Below are positions 24,945 to 35,300 of a stretch of DNA of 64,000 bases, in pieces. Position numbers and translations under genes: made by a program. The notes under the pieces were generated by a model. The model saw only the letters and a program-made list of their open reading frames with translations. It was not told the DNA's origin and made no database searches. The stretch is from Cupriavidus sp. YR651 (GTDB taxonomy: Bacteria > Pseudomonadota > Gammaproteobacteria > Burkholderiales > Burkholderiaceae): assembly GCF_900101625.1 (NCBI RefSeq), contig NZ_FMYZ01000001.1:962304-1026303 (forward strand), read 5' to 3'. Each line of letters starts with the position of its first letter. Position 1 is the first letter of the stretch.

Positions 24945-25970
24945 TCAGTCCTTCGGACGGAACGTGATCGTGAAGCTCGACGGTGCCTTGCCGTCTTCAT
25001 CGCGCGGCAGCGGGTCCGATCGCTGCACCGCACGCAGCACGGCGTTGTCCCAGTCGGAGTTGCCACTCGACTTGGTCACCCGCGCAGACAGCAACGATCC
25101 ATCCGGCGCCAGCGACACGGACACCACCGCCGGCGGATTGCCTTCCACATCGCCGCCAAAAATGATGTTTGGCTTGACGCGTCGGCGCACGCGATCCGAG
25201 TACCCGGGCGACGCCTTGCCGCCCGACCCCGCGCCCGAGCCGGCCGCATTGCCCACGCCACCACCGCTCGCGGTGGCACCACCACCGGCCATGGCCTGCA
25301 GGCGCGCCAGCTCGCTCTTGCGCTGCGCGTTGGCCGCGGCCTCGCGCTTGGCCTTGGCATCCGCGTCGGCCTTGGCCTTGGCCTTCTGCTCGGCGTCGGC
25401 TTCAGCCTTGGCCTTCGCCTTTTGCTCGGCATCGGCGCGTGCCTTGGCATCCGCCTTGGCCTTGGCGTCAGCGGCTTCCTTGCGGTCGCGCTCGGCCTGT
25501 TCCTTGCGATCCTGTTCGGCCTTCTTCTTCGCGTCTTCCTTGCGCTGGGCGTCGAGCTGCTGCTGGCGCTGCTCTTCCTTGCGCTGGGCCTCGCGCTTTT
25601 CGGCGTCCTTCTTATCCTGTTCCTTGCGGGCGGCTTCCTGGCGCGCGGCCTCGCGCTCGGCGGCCTCCTCGGCCTGCTTGCGTTTCTGGCGTTCCAGCGC
25701 GATGTCCGCGTCTTCCTCGGACTTGCTGCGCACGGCGGGTTCGGGCGGCGCCGGGCGCGGCAGCACCACGGGCGGGGGCGGCGGCGCGGGCGCGACATCG
25801 GGAACCTCTTCCCACAACTCGGCCTCGGCCCCTACCGGCGTACTGCTCTGCCAGTGGACGCCGTAATACAGCACGATGCCCAGCAACAGGTGCATGAGCA
25901 GCGCCAACAGGAAGGACCGCGTCGTGCCGCGTTCCTTGACGGGCTGATACGGATAGGCGGCCACCTTCAT
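24945..25970 (-). CDS. tolA: Tol-Pal energy-transducing protein TolA
   Basis: The roughly 341-residue protein has one N-terminal membrane anchor (SFLLALLMHLLLGIVLYYGV) and a proline-rich stretch. A very long charged Ala/Lys/Glu helix follows (about 85-230), then a TonB-like C-terminal domain (GNPPAVVSVSLAPDGSLLSA). It links inner-membrane TolQR to TolB, Pal and CpoB. ATG 25970 is preferred; a GTG at 26018 would add 16 residues. The third domain is shorter than in E. coli, as often seen in betaproteobacteria. It starts 61 bases after tolR. Confidence 0.93.
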   Translation of the reverse strand: MKVAAYPYQPVKERGTTRSFLLALLMHLLLGIVLYYGVHWQSSTPVGAEAELWEEVPDVAPAPPPPPVVLPRPAPPEPAVRSKSEEDADIALERQKRKQAEEAAEREAARQEAARKEQDKKDAEKREAQRKEEQRQQQLDAQRKEDAKKKAEQDRKEQAERDRKEAADAKAKADAKARADAEQKAKAKAEADAEQKAKAKADADAKAKREAAANAQRKSELARLQAMAGGGATASGGGVGNAAGSGAGSGGKASPGYSDRVRRRVKPNIIFGGDVEGNPPAVVSVSLAPDGSLLSARVTKSSGNSDWDNAVLRAVQRSDPLPRDEDGKAPSSFTITFRPKD

Positions 25971-26031
25971 GGCGCGCGATGGCCGTTGGCCTGGATGACG
26001 TGACGAAAGGCTGGCCACTTTGTCGCGACGC

Positions 26032-26469
26032 TTACTTTGATTTCACCATCAGGCCGACGCGCTTCACGCCATCGGACTTCAGGACGGACATCACGTCGAG
26101 CACGGCTTCATACTTGACGGCACGGTCGGCGGCAATCACGACAGGCTGGTCCGGGTTCTCGTTCTGGCGCTGATGCACGAACTCCAGCAGGCCGCGCTTG
26201 TCGAGCTTGCGCTCGAACGCGTTGCCGGCGTTGTCCTTGCCGCGCGCGGTCAGGGCGCCGTCTTCGTGCACGGTGACGATGACCGGCGGGGTCTTCTGCT
26301 GCGGCGTGGCGTTGGCCACCGACGGCAGGTCGACCACGGCCGGGTTCACAATGGGTGCCGCCACCATGAAGATGACGAGCAGCACGAGCATCACGTCGAT
26401 ATACGGAACGACGTTGATCTCGGCACTTGCCCGGCGGCGCGAGCCGCCTCGGCGCTGGATGGCTGCCAT
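26032..26469 (-). CDS. tolR: Tol-Pal proton-channel subunit TolR (ExbD family)
   Basis: The 145-residue protein has a basic N-terminus and a single membrane helix (VMLVLLVIFMVAAPIVNPAV) preceded by INVVPYIDVML. The Asp there is the conserved proton-path residue of ExbD/TolR. The rest is a periplasmic domain. It starts 24 bases after tolQ. TolR works with TolQ to drive TolA using proton motive force. Confidence 0.96.
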   Translation of the reverse strand: MAAIQRRGGSRRRASAEINVVPYIDVMLVLLVIFMVAAPIVNPAVVDLPSVANATPQQKTPPVIVTVHEDGALTARGKDNAGNAFERKLDKRGLLEFVHQRQNENPDQPVVIAADRAVKYEAVLDVMSVLKSDGVKRVGLMVKSK

Positions 26470-26493
26470 GGCTGGGGCTCCGGATACAGTGGT

Positions 26494-27177
26494 TTAGCGG
26501 GTCTGCCGTTGCAGGATGTTCAGGAATTCTTCCATGAAGCTTTCGAAGCGGATCGCCAGGCGATCGATCTCCGTCGCGTAACGGTTGTAGGCGATCACCG
26601 CGGGAATGGCGGCGAACAGGCCGATCGCCGTGGCAACGAGCGCTTCGGCAATACCGGGCGCCACGGATGCAAGCGTTGCCTGCTGCACATTCGAAAGACC
26701 GCGGAAGGCGTTCATGATCCCCCATACCGTGCCGAACAGGCCGATATACGGGCTGACCGAGCCGACCGAGGCCAGGAACGGCAGGTGCGATTCCAGCACG
26801 TCCATTTCGCGCTGATACGCGGCGCGCATGGCGCGGCGGGCGGCATCCAGCAGCGCGCCGGCATCGTTGCTGCGCTCGCGGGCCTTCAGGAATTCGCCCA
26901 TGCCCGACTCGAAGATCCGTTCCAGCGCGCCAGTGTTGTGGCGATTGTTGACGGCACTGTTATAGAGCGCCTGCAGGTCGCCGCCAGCCCAGAAGTCGCG
27001 CTCGAACCCTTCCGTCTGGGTGCGTGCCGAACGCAGTGCCAGGTGCTTGCGGAAAATGTAGGTCCACGAGAAGAGGGACATCACCAGCAGCAGTGCCATG
27101 ACGGCCTGTGCCAGCAGGCTGGCGTGGAGCACCAGCGAAATGATCGACAGGTCTTGCGTGACAGTCACTGGATTCAT
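26494..27177 (-). CDS. tolQ: Tol-Pal proton-channel subunit TolQ (ExbB/MotA family)
   Basis: The 227-residue protein has three membrane segments (near residues 14-36, 135-155 and 170-190). The MotA/TolQ/ExbB signature region contains YIGLFGTVWGIMNAF and SVAPGIAEALVATAIGLFAA. Its ATG overlaps the ybgC stop by four bases, so the two are translationally coupled. It forms the inner-membrane motor with TolR. Confidence 0.97.
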   Translation of the reverse strand: MNPVTVTQDLSIISLVLHASLLAQAVMALLLVMSLFSWTYIFRKHLALRSARTQTEGFERDFWAGGDLQALYNSAVNNRHNTGALERIFESGMGEFLKARERSNDAGALLDAARRAMRAAYQREMDVLESHLPFLASVGSVSPYIGLFGTVWGIMNAFRGLSNVQQATLASVAPGIAEALVATAIGLFAAIPAVIAYNRYATEIDRLAIRFESFMEEFLNILQRQTR

Positions 27178-27587
27178 CGAGCGTTCTTGATGGTTGCGAG
27201 GACAGGGGCAGGAATCGGGGCCGGGCGAAACGTGCTTTTATCAACACATCCAACCCGGATAATGCCGCTGGCCAGTTGGAGGTCACCTCGCCACGCTTCT
27301 TGGGCGAATTGGACCGAAGCCGGCCCGACCCGTTCAATATGCGTACGGATCTCCAGCTGGTCATCCAGCCGGGCGGGCGCATTGTATTCCACGGCGGTAC
27401 TGCGTACGACGAAGACCACACCGGACAGATCGGCGAGGGCTTGCTGTTCGATCCCGAGCGAGCGCAGCCATTCGGTGCGCGCCCGTTCGAAGAATTTGAG
27501 GTAGTTGGCGTAAAACACCACACCGCCTGCATCGGTGTCTTCCCAGTACACCCGCAGCGGCCAGACAAAGTTCGGCATGGGCGGCAT
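27174..27587 (-). CDS. ybgC: YbgC-type acyl-CoA thioesterase
   Basis: The 137-residue hot-dog-fold protein has WEDTDAGGVVFYANYLKFFE, the YbgC/4HBT signature with the catalytic Asp, followed by RTEWLRSLG. ATG 27587 (or 27578) gives the usual length; the longer open frame to 27743 adds 52 unlikely residues. It hydrolyses acyl-CoA thioesters and is the first gene of the ybgC-tolQRAB-pal-cpoB operon, as in most proteobacteria. Confidence 0.92.
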   Translation of the reverse strand: MPPMPNFVWPLRVYWEDTDAGGVVFYANYLKFFERARTEWLRSLGIEQQALADLSGVVFVVRSTAVEYNAPARLDDQLEIRTHIERVGPASVQFAQEAWRGDLQLASGIIRVGCVDKSTFRPAPIPAPVLATIKNAR

Positions 27588-28014
27588 TGTAGCGGAGCAC
27601 GATGCCCGAACGGAGGTAAACCCGCAGGAGACTTTGCAACAGCAAGTTGCGAGCCAGGCCCCGCGCGGCTTTGCGGGAGGCGGGCTGGCCGGTGCACCGT
27701 CTTGCGGCAAGGCGCCGGCTCGCGTAAACTCTGCCGCAACCATTCCACCTTGCGCGACTGGCGAAGTCAGTGGGTACTACCACGAGGAAGCGCAAGTTCT
27801 TTGGGCGTGAAGCACAAGCGCCTGCCGCTCGCCTGGGCAGCGAATGGGAAGCAGGGTGCGCCCTGCACTGGATGGACGCTAACCACGTCCCCGGTGCTGG
27901 ACGCCGATGCCTTCCCCGCGCGCCCTACCCGCGAAGTATCCCAAAAGTACCGATAGCGCCTGATCCGACACCCGGTCTTTCCATCGGTATCTCTTTTTAC
28001 AGACGAGTCACGCC
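27588..28014. other. Divergent intergenic region between ybgC and glyA
   Basis: About 430 bases contain no gene I can support; open frames here lack homology signals and ribosome-binding sites. A plausible rightward promoter is TTGCGG (27702-27707), a 17-base spacer and TAAACT (27725-27730), which would give glyA a leader of about 280 bases. No recognised riboswitch was seen. Confidence 0.5.
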
Positions 28015-29262
28015 ATGTTTGAACGCAGCCGTTTCACGATCGACCAGATCGATCCCGAAGTCTTTGCCGCGATCCAGAAGGAAAACCAGCGCCAGGAAGA
28101 CCACATAGAGCTGATTGCTTCCGAGAACTACACCTCGCCGGCCGTGATGGCCGCCCAGGGTTCCCAACTGACCAACAAGTACGCCGAGGGCTATCCCGGC
28201 AAGCGCTACTACGGTGGCTGCGAGTACGTGGACGTGGTGGAACAGCTGGCCATCGACCGCGTGAAGCAACTGTTCGGCGCCGAAGCCGCCAACGTGCAGC
28301 CCAACTCGGGTTCGCAGGCCAACCAGGGCGTGTTCTTCGCCATGCTCAAGCCGGGCGACACCATCATGGGCATGAGCCTGGCCGAAGGCGGTCACCTGAC
28401 CCACGGCATGGCGCTGAACATGAGCGGCAAGTGGTTCAACGTGGTGAGCTACGGCCTGAACGCCCAGGAAGACATCGATTACGACGCCCTGGAAAAGCTG
28501 GCCCAGGAAAAGAAGCCGAAGCTGATCATCGCCGGCGCCTCGGCCTTCTCCCTGCGCATCGACTTTGAACGCATCGCCAAGGTGGCCAAGGCCATCGGCG
28601 CCTACTTCATGGTGGACATGGCCCACTACGCGGGCCTGATCGCCGCCGGCGTCTACCCGAACCCGGTGCCGCACGCCGACTTCGTGACCACCACCACCCA
28701 CAAGAGCCTGCGCGGCCCGCGTGGTGGCGTGATCCTGATGAAGGCGGAGCACGAGAAGGCCATCAACTCGGCCATCTTCCCGGGCATCCAGGGCGGTCCG
28801 CTGATGCACGTCATCGCCGGCAAGGCCGTGGCCTTCAAGGAAGCGCTCACGCCCGAGTTCAAGGCTTACCAGCAGCAAGTGGTGAAGAACGCCGCCGTGC
28901 TGGCGGAAACCCTGATCGCCCGCGGCCTGCGCATCGTGTCCGGCAAGACGGAAAGCCACGTGATGCTGGTGGACCTGCGCGCCAAGAAGATCACCGGCAA
29001 GGAAGCCGAGAAGATCCTGGGCGATGCGCATATCACCGTCAACAAGAACGCCATCCCGAACGATCCGGAAAAGCCGTTCGTGACCTCGGGCATCCGCCTG
29101 GGCTCGCCGGCCATGACCACCCGTGGCTTCAAGGAAGAAGAAGCACGCCAGGTGGCCAACCTGATCGCCGACGTGCTGGACAACCCGCACGACGAAGCCA
29201 ACATCGCCGCGGTGCGCGAGCAGGTCTCCGCCCTGACCCGCCGCTTCCCGGTCTACGGCTGA
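28015..29262 (+). CDS. glyA: Serine hydroxymethyltransferase
   Basis: The 415-residue protein shows the full GlyA pattern: [20 protein letters not shown] near the start, [17 protein letters not shown], and the PLP-lysine motif [14 protein letters not shown]. It interconverts serine and glycine with tetrahydrofolate in the cytosol. Length is typical. It is followed by a 12-bp-stem hairpin and then nrdR. Confidence 0.98.
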   Translation: MFERSRFTIDQIDPEVFAAIQKENQRQEDHIELIASENYTSPAVMAAQGSQLTNKYAEGYPGKRYYGGCEYVDVVEQLAIDRVKQLFGAEAANVQPNSGSQANQGVFFAMLKPGDTIMGMSLAEGGHLTHGMALNMSGKWFNVVSYGLNAQEDIDYDALEKLAQEKKPKLIIAGASAFSLRIDFERIAKVAKAIGAYFMVDMAHYAGLIAAGVYPNPVPHADFVTTTTHKSLRGPRGGVILMKAEHEKAINSAIFPGIQGGPLMHVIAGKAVAFKEALTPEFKAYQQQVVKNAAVLAETLIARGLRIVSGKTESHVMLVDLRAKKITGKEAEKILGDAHITVNKNAIPNDPEKPFVTSGIRLGSPAMTTRGFKEEEARQVANLIADVLDNPHDEANIAAVREQVSALTRRFPVYG

Positions 29263-29326
29263 GCGGCACGACGGGCAGTCGACATCGGCGGCTGCCTGTA
29301 TATATAGTGCGTGCAGTGCGCGCCAA

Positions 29327-29354
29327 AAACGGCGCCGCTCCGGCGGCGCCGTTT
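29327..29354 (+). terminator. Hairpin terminator after glyA
   Basis: A perfect 12-bp stem (29327-29338 with 29343-29354) has a TCCG loop and ends GTTT. The T-run is short, so it may be a partial terminator or processing site between glyA and nrdR. Confidence 0.7.
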
Positions 29355-29427
29355 AACCTGCCGCAAGGTCGCAACAGAAGTAAAAGATGGACAATGCGGC
29401 CCGGCTCAATTCATCAGGTGGTCCGGC

Positions 29428-29895
29428 ATGAAATGCCCCTTCTGCGGTCATTCCAATACCCAGGTCCTTGACAGTCGCGTCTCGGAAGACGGCGACACCG
29501 TGCGCCGCCGCCGGCGTTGCGAGGCCTGCGACCGCCGCTTCACCACCTACGAGCGCATCGAGCTCTTCTTCCCCGCCATCGTCAAGAAAAACGGCTCGCG
29601 CGTGGACTACACCCGCGCCAAGCTGAAGGACTCCATGCGACTGGCCCTGCGCAAGCGGCCGGTGTCGGCCGAGGCCATCGACCAATCCATTACCCGCATC
29701 GAAGAAAAACTGCTGGCGCTGGGCGAGAAGGAAATCCCCAGCAGCCAGGTGGGCGAGCTGGTCATGCGCGAACTGCGCAAACTCGACAAAATTGCCTATA
29801 TTCGCTTTGCTTCCGTTTATCGCAGTTTTGAAGATGTGTCTGAATTTCGCGACGTGCTCGACGAGTTTTCGCCCCCTACCCCACGAAAGGGGTAG
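29428..29895 (+). CDS. nrdR: Transcriptional repressor NrdR
   Basis: The 155-residue protein has the N-terminal zinc ribbon (KCPFCGH...RCEACDRRF, CxxC twice) and an ATP-cone domain starting near residue 49 ([19 protein letters not shown]). NrdR senses dATP/ATP and represses ribonucleotide reductase genes. ATG 29428 fits the family's start (MKCPFCG); the upstream extension to 29311 is spurious. The glyA-nrdR order is common in betaproteobacteria. Confidence 0.97.
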   Translation: MKCPFCGHSNTQVLDSRVSEDGDTVRRRRRCEACDRRFTTYERIELFFPAIVKKNGSRVDYTRAKLKDSMRLALRKRPVSAEAIDQSITRIEEKLLALGEKEIPSSQVGELVMRELRKLDKIAYIRFASVYRSFEDVSEFRDVLDEFSPPTPRKG

Positions 29896-29928
29896 CTACT
29901 TCACAAAAAAAGCTGTCTAATCTGCACT

Positions 29929-30064
29929 GACCTCCTTCGGGTATGGAGGCCAGTTGGCGAGCGCGCGAACCGCGGAACCGACCCCGACAGAGGGCCGGGA
30001 CGCATAAATCTCCGGCGCGCCGTCCGTAAAAAAGCAAAAAATCAGTTCGATTTTTGGACGGGAG
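29929..30064 (+). promoter_or_regulatory. Structured leader of the pilV operon, SD-sequestering hairpin
   Basis: CCTCC (29931-29935) pairs with GGAGG (29945-29949). CCGTCC (30020-30025) can pair with GGACGG (30056-30061), enclosing AAAAATC/GATTTTT (30037-30043 with 30049-30055). The outer stem covers the start of the pilV Shine-Dalgarno sequence GGGAG (30060-30064), so translation could be gated by RNA folding. GGGACGCA at 29997-30004 recalls one conserved piece of c-di-GMP-I riboswitches, but the matching upstream piece is absent. I call it a leader of unknown ligand. Confidence 0.5.
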
Positions 30065-30070
30065 TCACAA

Positions 30071-30706
30071 ATGGGTCAGTCACGCTGCCGGAGGGCGGCC
30101 GGCTTTACCATGCTCGAAGCATTGGTAGCAATCGTCGTGCTCGCCTTCGGCGTGCTCGGCGTGGCCAACCTCCTGATCAAGTCATTCCGCTTCGCCCAAC
30201 AATCCTCGTACGACATCGTTGCAATGCAACTCGCCAATGACATGGCTGAGCGCATGCGGTCGAACGGCAATCTGACGGATTCGGGCACATTCAATGCAAT
30301 CGATACCCAGAACGGCGCACCGGTAGTCACGGGCCCCGGCAATCTCTACAACGGCGCCTGTACGGGCGGGGCCGCAACCTGTGCGCCCCTTGCCGCAAAC
30401 TTCGAACTCGCCGAATGGACGCAGCGTGTCCAGAGCAGCCTGCCGGGCGGGCGCGCCATCATCTGCCGCGACGCCACCACTTACGGCCTGACGACTGGCT
30501 ACCAATGGGCATGTAACGCGGCAACCGGCGGAACGAACTCCACCACCGACACCCCGCTCGTCATCAAGATCGGCTGGGTCTCGCGTTTCACGGACCGCCA
30601 GGGAACGGACATCGCTACCGGCACCACCATGACCGATTCGGTGGGCGCCAATGGAACAGCGACGCCGCAAATGGTTGTTGTCGTCCTGCCGGGAGTCAAG
30701 AGCTGA
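30071..30706 (+). CDS. pilV: Type IV pilus minor pilin PilV
   Basis: The 211-residue protein has a short leader, then the type III prepilin signal AGFTMLEALVAIVVLAFGVL (cleavage after Gly, E at +5). The globular part contains AERMRSNGNLTDSG and four cysteines. It is a priming minor pilin of the type IV pilus tip complex. It begins the operon pilV-W-X-Y1-E-fimT, and its stop overlaps the pilW start (TGATG). Its Shine-Dalgarno sequence lies in a hairpin. Confidence 0.93.
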   Translation: MGQSRCRRAAGFTMLEALVAIVVLAFGVLGVANLLIKSFRFAQQSSYDIVAMQLANDMAERMRSNGNLTDSGTFNAIDTQNGAPVVTGPGNLYNGACTGGAATCAPLAANFELAEWTQRVQSSLPGGRAIICRDATTYGLTTGYQWACNAATGGTNSTTDTPLVIKIGWVSRFTDRQGTDIATGTTMTDSVGANGTATPQMVVVVLPGVKS

Positions 30707-31644
30707 TGCCGCGCAAAAATAACTCCCGTGTCACGGGCCGCAGCGGCGGCTATACGCTCGTCGAACTGATGGTGACGCTCGTTATCACGATGCTGATCCT
30801 GATCGCCGGCTTGTCCTTCTATCTGATGAGTCGCAACAGTTACGTGACGATCGATGACAACGCCAACCTCGAAGAGCGAGGCAACTTCGCGTTGTCCGTC
30901 CTCACTCGCCTGGCTCGCCAGACAGCGTACGTGCCGCAAGGTCCAGATGGTAGTGGCGCTCCGATGTCGGTCAGCGCACAGATGATCAATGGCCTGGATA
31001 GCTGCTCCACACCCAACGACAGCGAAACGCTGGCTTGCGGCCCGGGCGCTGCCATCAACAGCAGCGACACGCTGATGATCCGCTACTACGGCGTCAGCTC
31101 GGCAGCCGATCCAAATCTGCCGGACGGCTCTGTCGTGGATTGCTCTGGCCTGGGCGTGGCGGGCACTAACGACCCCGACCAGGCCGACACCAAGCGCGGG
31201 TTATCGATACTCTTCGTCGCCAATGGCGCTAACGGCAAGCCATCGCTGATGTGCAAGTACCGCGTGCGTGTCGCAGGCAAGGAAACCGACAGCACGTTCG
31301 TGACCCAGGAACTCGTGCCCGGCGTGGAGACGATGCAGGTGCTCTACGGCGTAACCACTCCTGGCGATGAGGTGCCATACAAATACTTGCCCGCGGCAAG
31401 CGTGGCCGCCACCGACTGGCGCAACGTGGTGACCGCGAAAATCGCGCTGGTCATCCGCGCGGATAACGCCAGTGCGGATGCCGGCGGCCCGGCAACGTTC
31501 CAGCTCTTCGGCCCGCTATACACCGGCGCGAATGCCACATACACGCCGGCAACCGATATACAAGCCGCCCGCAAGCTGTATTTCGCAACCGTCCAGATTC
31601 GCAACTATCAGTCTTGCCTTGCCGAGGATCCGTCATGCATTTGA
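30706..31644 (+). CDS. pilW: Type IV pilus minor pilin PilW
   Basis: The 312-residue protein has the prepilin signal GGYTLVELMVTLVITMLILI with Glu at +5 and the PilW-typical NLEERGNFALSVLTRLARQ following. The C-terminal globular domain has several cysteines. It starts on the last base of the pilV stop codon and overlaps pilX by 10 bases. It is part of the minor pilin complex that primes pilus assembly and presents PilY1. Confidence 0.93.
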   Translation: MPRKNNSRVTGRSGGYTLVELMVTLVITMLILIAGLSFYLMSRNSYVTIDDNANLEERGNFALSVLTRLARQTAYVPQGPDGSGAPMSVSAQMINGLDSCSTPNDSETLACGPGAAINSSDTLMIRYYGVSSAADPNLPDGSVVDCSGLGVAGTNDPDQADTKRGLSILFVANGANGKPSLMCKYRVRVAGKETDSTFVTQELVPGVETMQVLYGVTTPGDEVPYKYLPAASVAATDWRNVVTAKIALVIRADNASADAGGPATFQLFGPLYTGANATYTPATDIQAARKLYFATVQIRNYQSCLAEDPSCI

Positions 31645-32258
31645 CCATCCGCCATGCCAAGTTTGTCCGTCGCGCCAACGCACAAGGCGTGGCGCTCATC
31701 ACCGCCGTGATCATGCTGCTGGTCATCACGTTGCTGGCGTTGGGCGGCGCGCGCATCGCGCTGGACACCAAGCGATCCACCCGCAACCAGCGCGACTTTG
31801 AAATCGCCTATCAGGCAGCGGAAGCCGCGTTGCGCGATGCCGAGATGGACATCCAGAATGCCGTTGGGCCGAACAGCCGCTCCACCAAATTCTCGCCATC
31901 GTCACCGGAGGGGTTCCTCCCCGGCGGCTGCAATACCGGCACCAACCTTGGCCTGTGCGACACCTTCGCCACAACGGGCGAACCTATCTGGAACACGGTC
32001 GACTGGACCGCGACAGTGGGCAACACCACGGTCGAGTACGGCACCTTCACGGGGCGCAGCTTTCCCACCGGTTCCGGTCTGACGCCGGGCCGCAAGCCGC
32101 GCTATCTGATTGAGCTACTGCGGGAAACGTCGTCCGGCGGACTGGCCAGCGACCCGACTGCCACGAGATACATGTACCGGATTACTGCAGTGGGGTTCGG
32201 CCCGAACGACACCACGCGCGCGATGGTGCAGTCAACCTACCGCAAGTCCGACCTCTAA
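31635..32258 (+). CDS. pilX: Type IV pilus assembly protein PilX
   Basis: The 207-residue protein has the PilX-type N-terminus AQGVALITAVIMLLVITLLA, without a +5 Glu as is usual for this family. DFEIAYQAAEAALRDAEMD follows. ATG 31635 was chosen over 31614. It overlaps pilW by 10 bases and precedes pilY1 by 46 bases. Minor pilin of the tip complex. Confidence 0.9.
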   Translation: MHLTIRHAKFVRRANAQGVALITAVIMLLVITLLALGGARIALDTKRSTRNQRDFEIAYQAAEAALRDAEMDIQNAVGPNSRSTKFSPSSPEGFLPGGCNTGTNLGLCDTFATTGEPIWNTVDWTATVGNTTVEYGTFTGRSFPTGSGLTPGRKPRYLIELLRETSSGGLASDPTATRYMYRITAVGFGPNDTTRAMVQSTYRKSDL

Positions 32259-32304
32259 TTCCATTCCCACGACGGGTCACCCCAAACGCAACGGGACAGA
32301 ATTC

Positions 32305-35300
32305 ATGAAGATCATTCAACGTCTGGCGCCAGTGTGCGCCATGCTGTGGAGCGTGATGCTGGCCGCCGCGCCGGCCAGCGTACCGACCGTATCCATCTCG
32401 TCGACGCCGCTTTACGGCCAGTCTCAGAACATCCACCCGAACCTGATGCTGACCCTGTCCGTGGAATTTCCCACGACCGGTGCGGCCTATCGCGGGGCCT
32501 ACGACAAGAGCGCCGCGTACCTGGGTTACTTCAACAACACGAAGTGCTACACATACGACGCGACAAACGGTTACTTCAAGATCTCTGGCAACGCCACCAG
32601 CGACACGCACGAATGCTCGGGCGACTTCAGCGGCAACTTCATGAACTGGGCGGCCTCGTCGGCAATTGACGAACTTCGCCTGGCCATGACGGGCGGTGAC
32701 CGTGTGATCGACACCCGCACGCAGACCGTGCTCCAGCGCGCGTTGTTGCAAGGGGACTTCTTCAAGAGCGGCAGCTATTTCCCGCTCAAGAGCATCAACG
32801 GGGGCGGTACGAACAGCGCGCCCAGCAAGGTGACGCCATTCAACTACTCCACCCTGTACATGGCATCTTGCGGCAATCACATCTTCTTCTCGGATGCCGA
32901 CGGCACGGCGACATGCGCCAGCCTGGGCAAGTACGCAGATGTCACCAAGAACGGCGCCGTCACCGAGCGCCGCGGTTTCCGTGTCCAGGTCCAGGTCTGC
33001 GACAGCAACGAAGCCACCACGCGCACCGACCTCTGCTACAGCTATGACGGCACCAACTACAAGCCCGTCGGCGAAATGCAGCGCAACGCGGACCGCGTGC
33101 GCTTTGCGGCTTTCGGCTACCTGAACGACGGCACCAAAGACACCTCCAAGCCGCAGAACGAACGCTACGGTGGCGTGCTGCGCGCGCCGATGAAGTATGT
33201 GGGCGACAACGCAGTCAACACGTCGCTGAACACGATCACGAACCCCGCGAAGGAATGGGATACGTATGGCGTGCTGCTGCAGAATCCGCTGAACATCACG
33301 ACAAACAGCAACAGTGGCGTCATCAATTACCTGAACAAGTTCGGCCGCACGATGGTCACGAACCTGGGTCAGCCGACGGACAATCCGCTGGGCGCCTACA
33401 AGACCTTCGACCCCTTGGGCGAGCTGTATTACGAAAGCATCCGCTACCTGCAGTTCCACCCGAACGGCCCGACACCGGAGGCGATCAACAACCTGACCAC
33501 CGCATACGCTGACAATTTCCCCGTGTACACCACGTGGGATACCGATCCGATGCTCAATAGCTGCCAGCGCAACTATGTCCTGACGATCGGCGACATCAAC
33601 ACCCACCAGGACCACTACATCCCCGGCAATTCGATTGCCAATCAGGGCGATCCGGCGCGCCCCAAGGACACGTGGAGCAACTTCGACGTGGTGGACTGGA
33701 CCAACAGGGTTGGCGCGTTGGAAACGAATACGCCCGCGGCCGGCAACTCGAATCCGCTCGGCTCGGCATTTACCAGCCTGGGCACGAAGAACCACCCAAC
33801 CTCCTCGAACTCGACGTACTACATGGCTGGCGTGGCCTACTGGGCCCATACCTCGGCGTTCCGCCCGACAATGCCTGAAGCGCGTGTCACGACGTTCGGC
33901 ATCGACGTGAACGAAAACGGCAATGGCACGGTGGGCGATACGCAGAAGCAGAGCCAGATCTTCCTGGCCGCCAAGTACGGCGGCTTCAAGGAGGAAACCA
34001 CCGACGGCGGCAACAAGGATGGCAACCCCTTCAAGACGCTGGGGACCGGCGGTACGGTGGTCACAAACAATACGGAGTGGGAAGCAGCACCGACAGGCTC
34101 GGGCATCCCCTCCAACTGGTTCCTGGCCAGCCAGCCGGCAAAGATGATTAGTGCGATCAAGCAGATCTTCACGCAGATCACCAGCTCGGCCGGGACGCTT
34201 TCCGGTGTGGCGCTGAGCAGCAGCCGGATCATCCAGAACGAATATGTCTACACGCCCGGCTTTGACCAGCAATGGAACGGCAAGCTGACCGCGTATCCGC
34301 TGGTCAAGGCATCCGACGGCACTGTATCCATCTCTTCCACGCAAGTGTGGGAAGCGAGTTCTCGCCTGGCCAGCAAGACCTTCTCCACGCGCTCGATTTT
34401 CACCACCAGCAGTACGACCAACACGGGGGCGGCTTTTGCCTGGTCTAACCTCGGCAAGGCTCAGCAGGACGCCCTGAACCTCAACCCGGGTACCGGCACC
34501 AGCGACGGCCGTGGCCAGCAGCGCGTGGACTACCTGCGCGGCGACCGCAGCCAGGAAGGGGACGCCCTGGGTAATGGCGGCATCTTCCGTGCCCGCAAGA
34601 CGGTATTCGGCGACATCATCAATTCCGGCCCGGCGTACGTGGGCGCTCCGTCCACCTCGCGCTACGGCACCGGTTACTCGAATTTCCTGTCGACCTACGT
34701 CACCCGGACGCCGATGGTCTACGTCGGCGCCAACGATGGCATGCTGCACGGATTCAACGCCACTACGGGCGATGAAGTGTTCGCCTATGTGCCGAATGCC
34801 GTGATGGGGAACCTGAACCAGCTGACCTCGCCCACGTATGTCCACCGCGCCTACGTGGATGCCACGCCAGTCATTTCCGAAGCGCAGATCGGCGGCACCT
34901 GGAAGTCGGTGTTGACTGGGGGTTTCGGCGGTGGCGCCCAGGGTGTCTACGCGCTGGATGTCACCGACCCGACCGGCAGCCGCAGCGGATCCGCTTTTGG
35001 CGCGTCCAACGTGATCTGGGAATTCACCGACAAGGACGACGCCGACATGGGCAACGTCATGGGCACGCCGGTGATCGCCAAGCTGCAGACCGGGACCGAC
35101 AGCAGCAACCTGCCCGTCTACAAGTGGTTCGTGATTGTCGGCAATGGCCTGAACTCCAACCAGGCAGACGGCGCAGCCAACGATCGCGCGCCGGGTGTGC
35201 TGTTCATCCTGTCGCTGGACAAGGCACCGGGCACGGGCTGGTCGCTGAACGGCAACTACTGGAAGATCGTCACGCCCTCCCCTTCCGCCACGCCGCCGTA

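Noticed and set aside
27770..28108. 112-residue frame upstream of and into glyA
   Set aside because: It lacks a ribosome-binding site and overlaps the glyA start in another frame; no recognisable sequence.
27997..29190. 397-residue antisense frame over glyA
   Set aside because: glyA on the plus strand is certain; the antisense frame is His/Gly/Val-rich noise from codon bias.
29929..30030. Full c-di-GMP-I (GEMM) riboswitch before pilV
   Set aside because: Only GGGACGCA resembles the consensus; the matching GCACAGGGCAAACC-type half is absent. Kept as a leader of unknown type.
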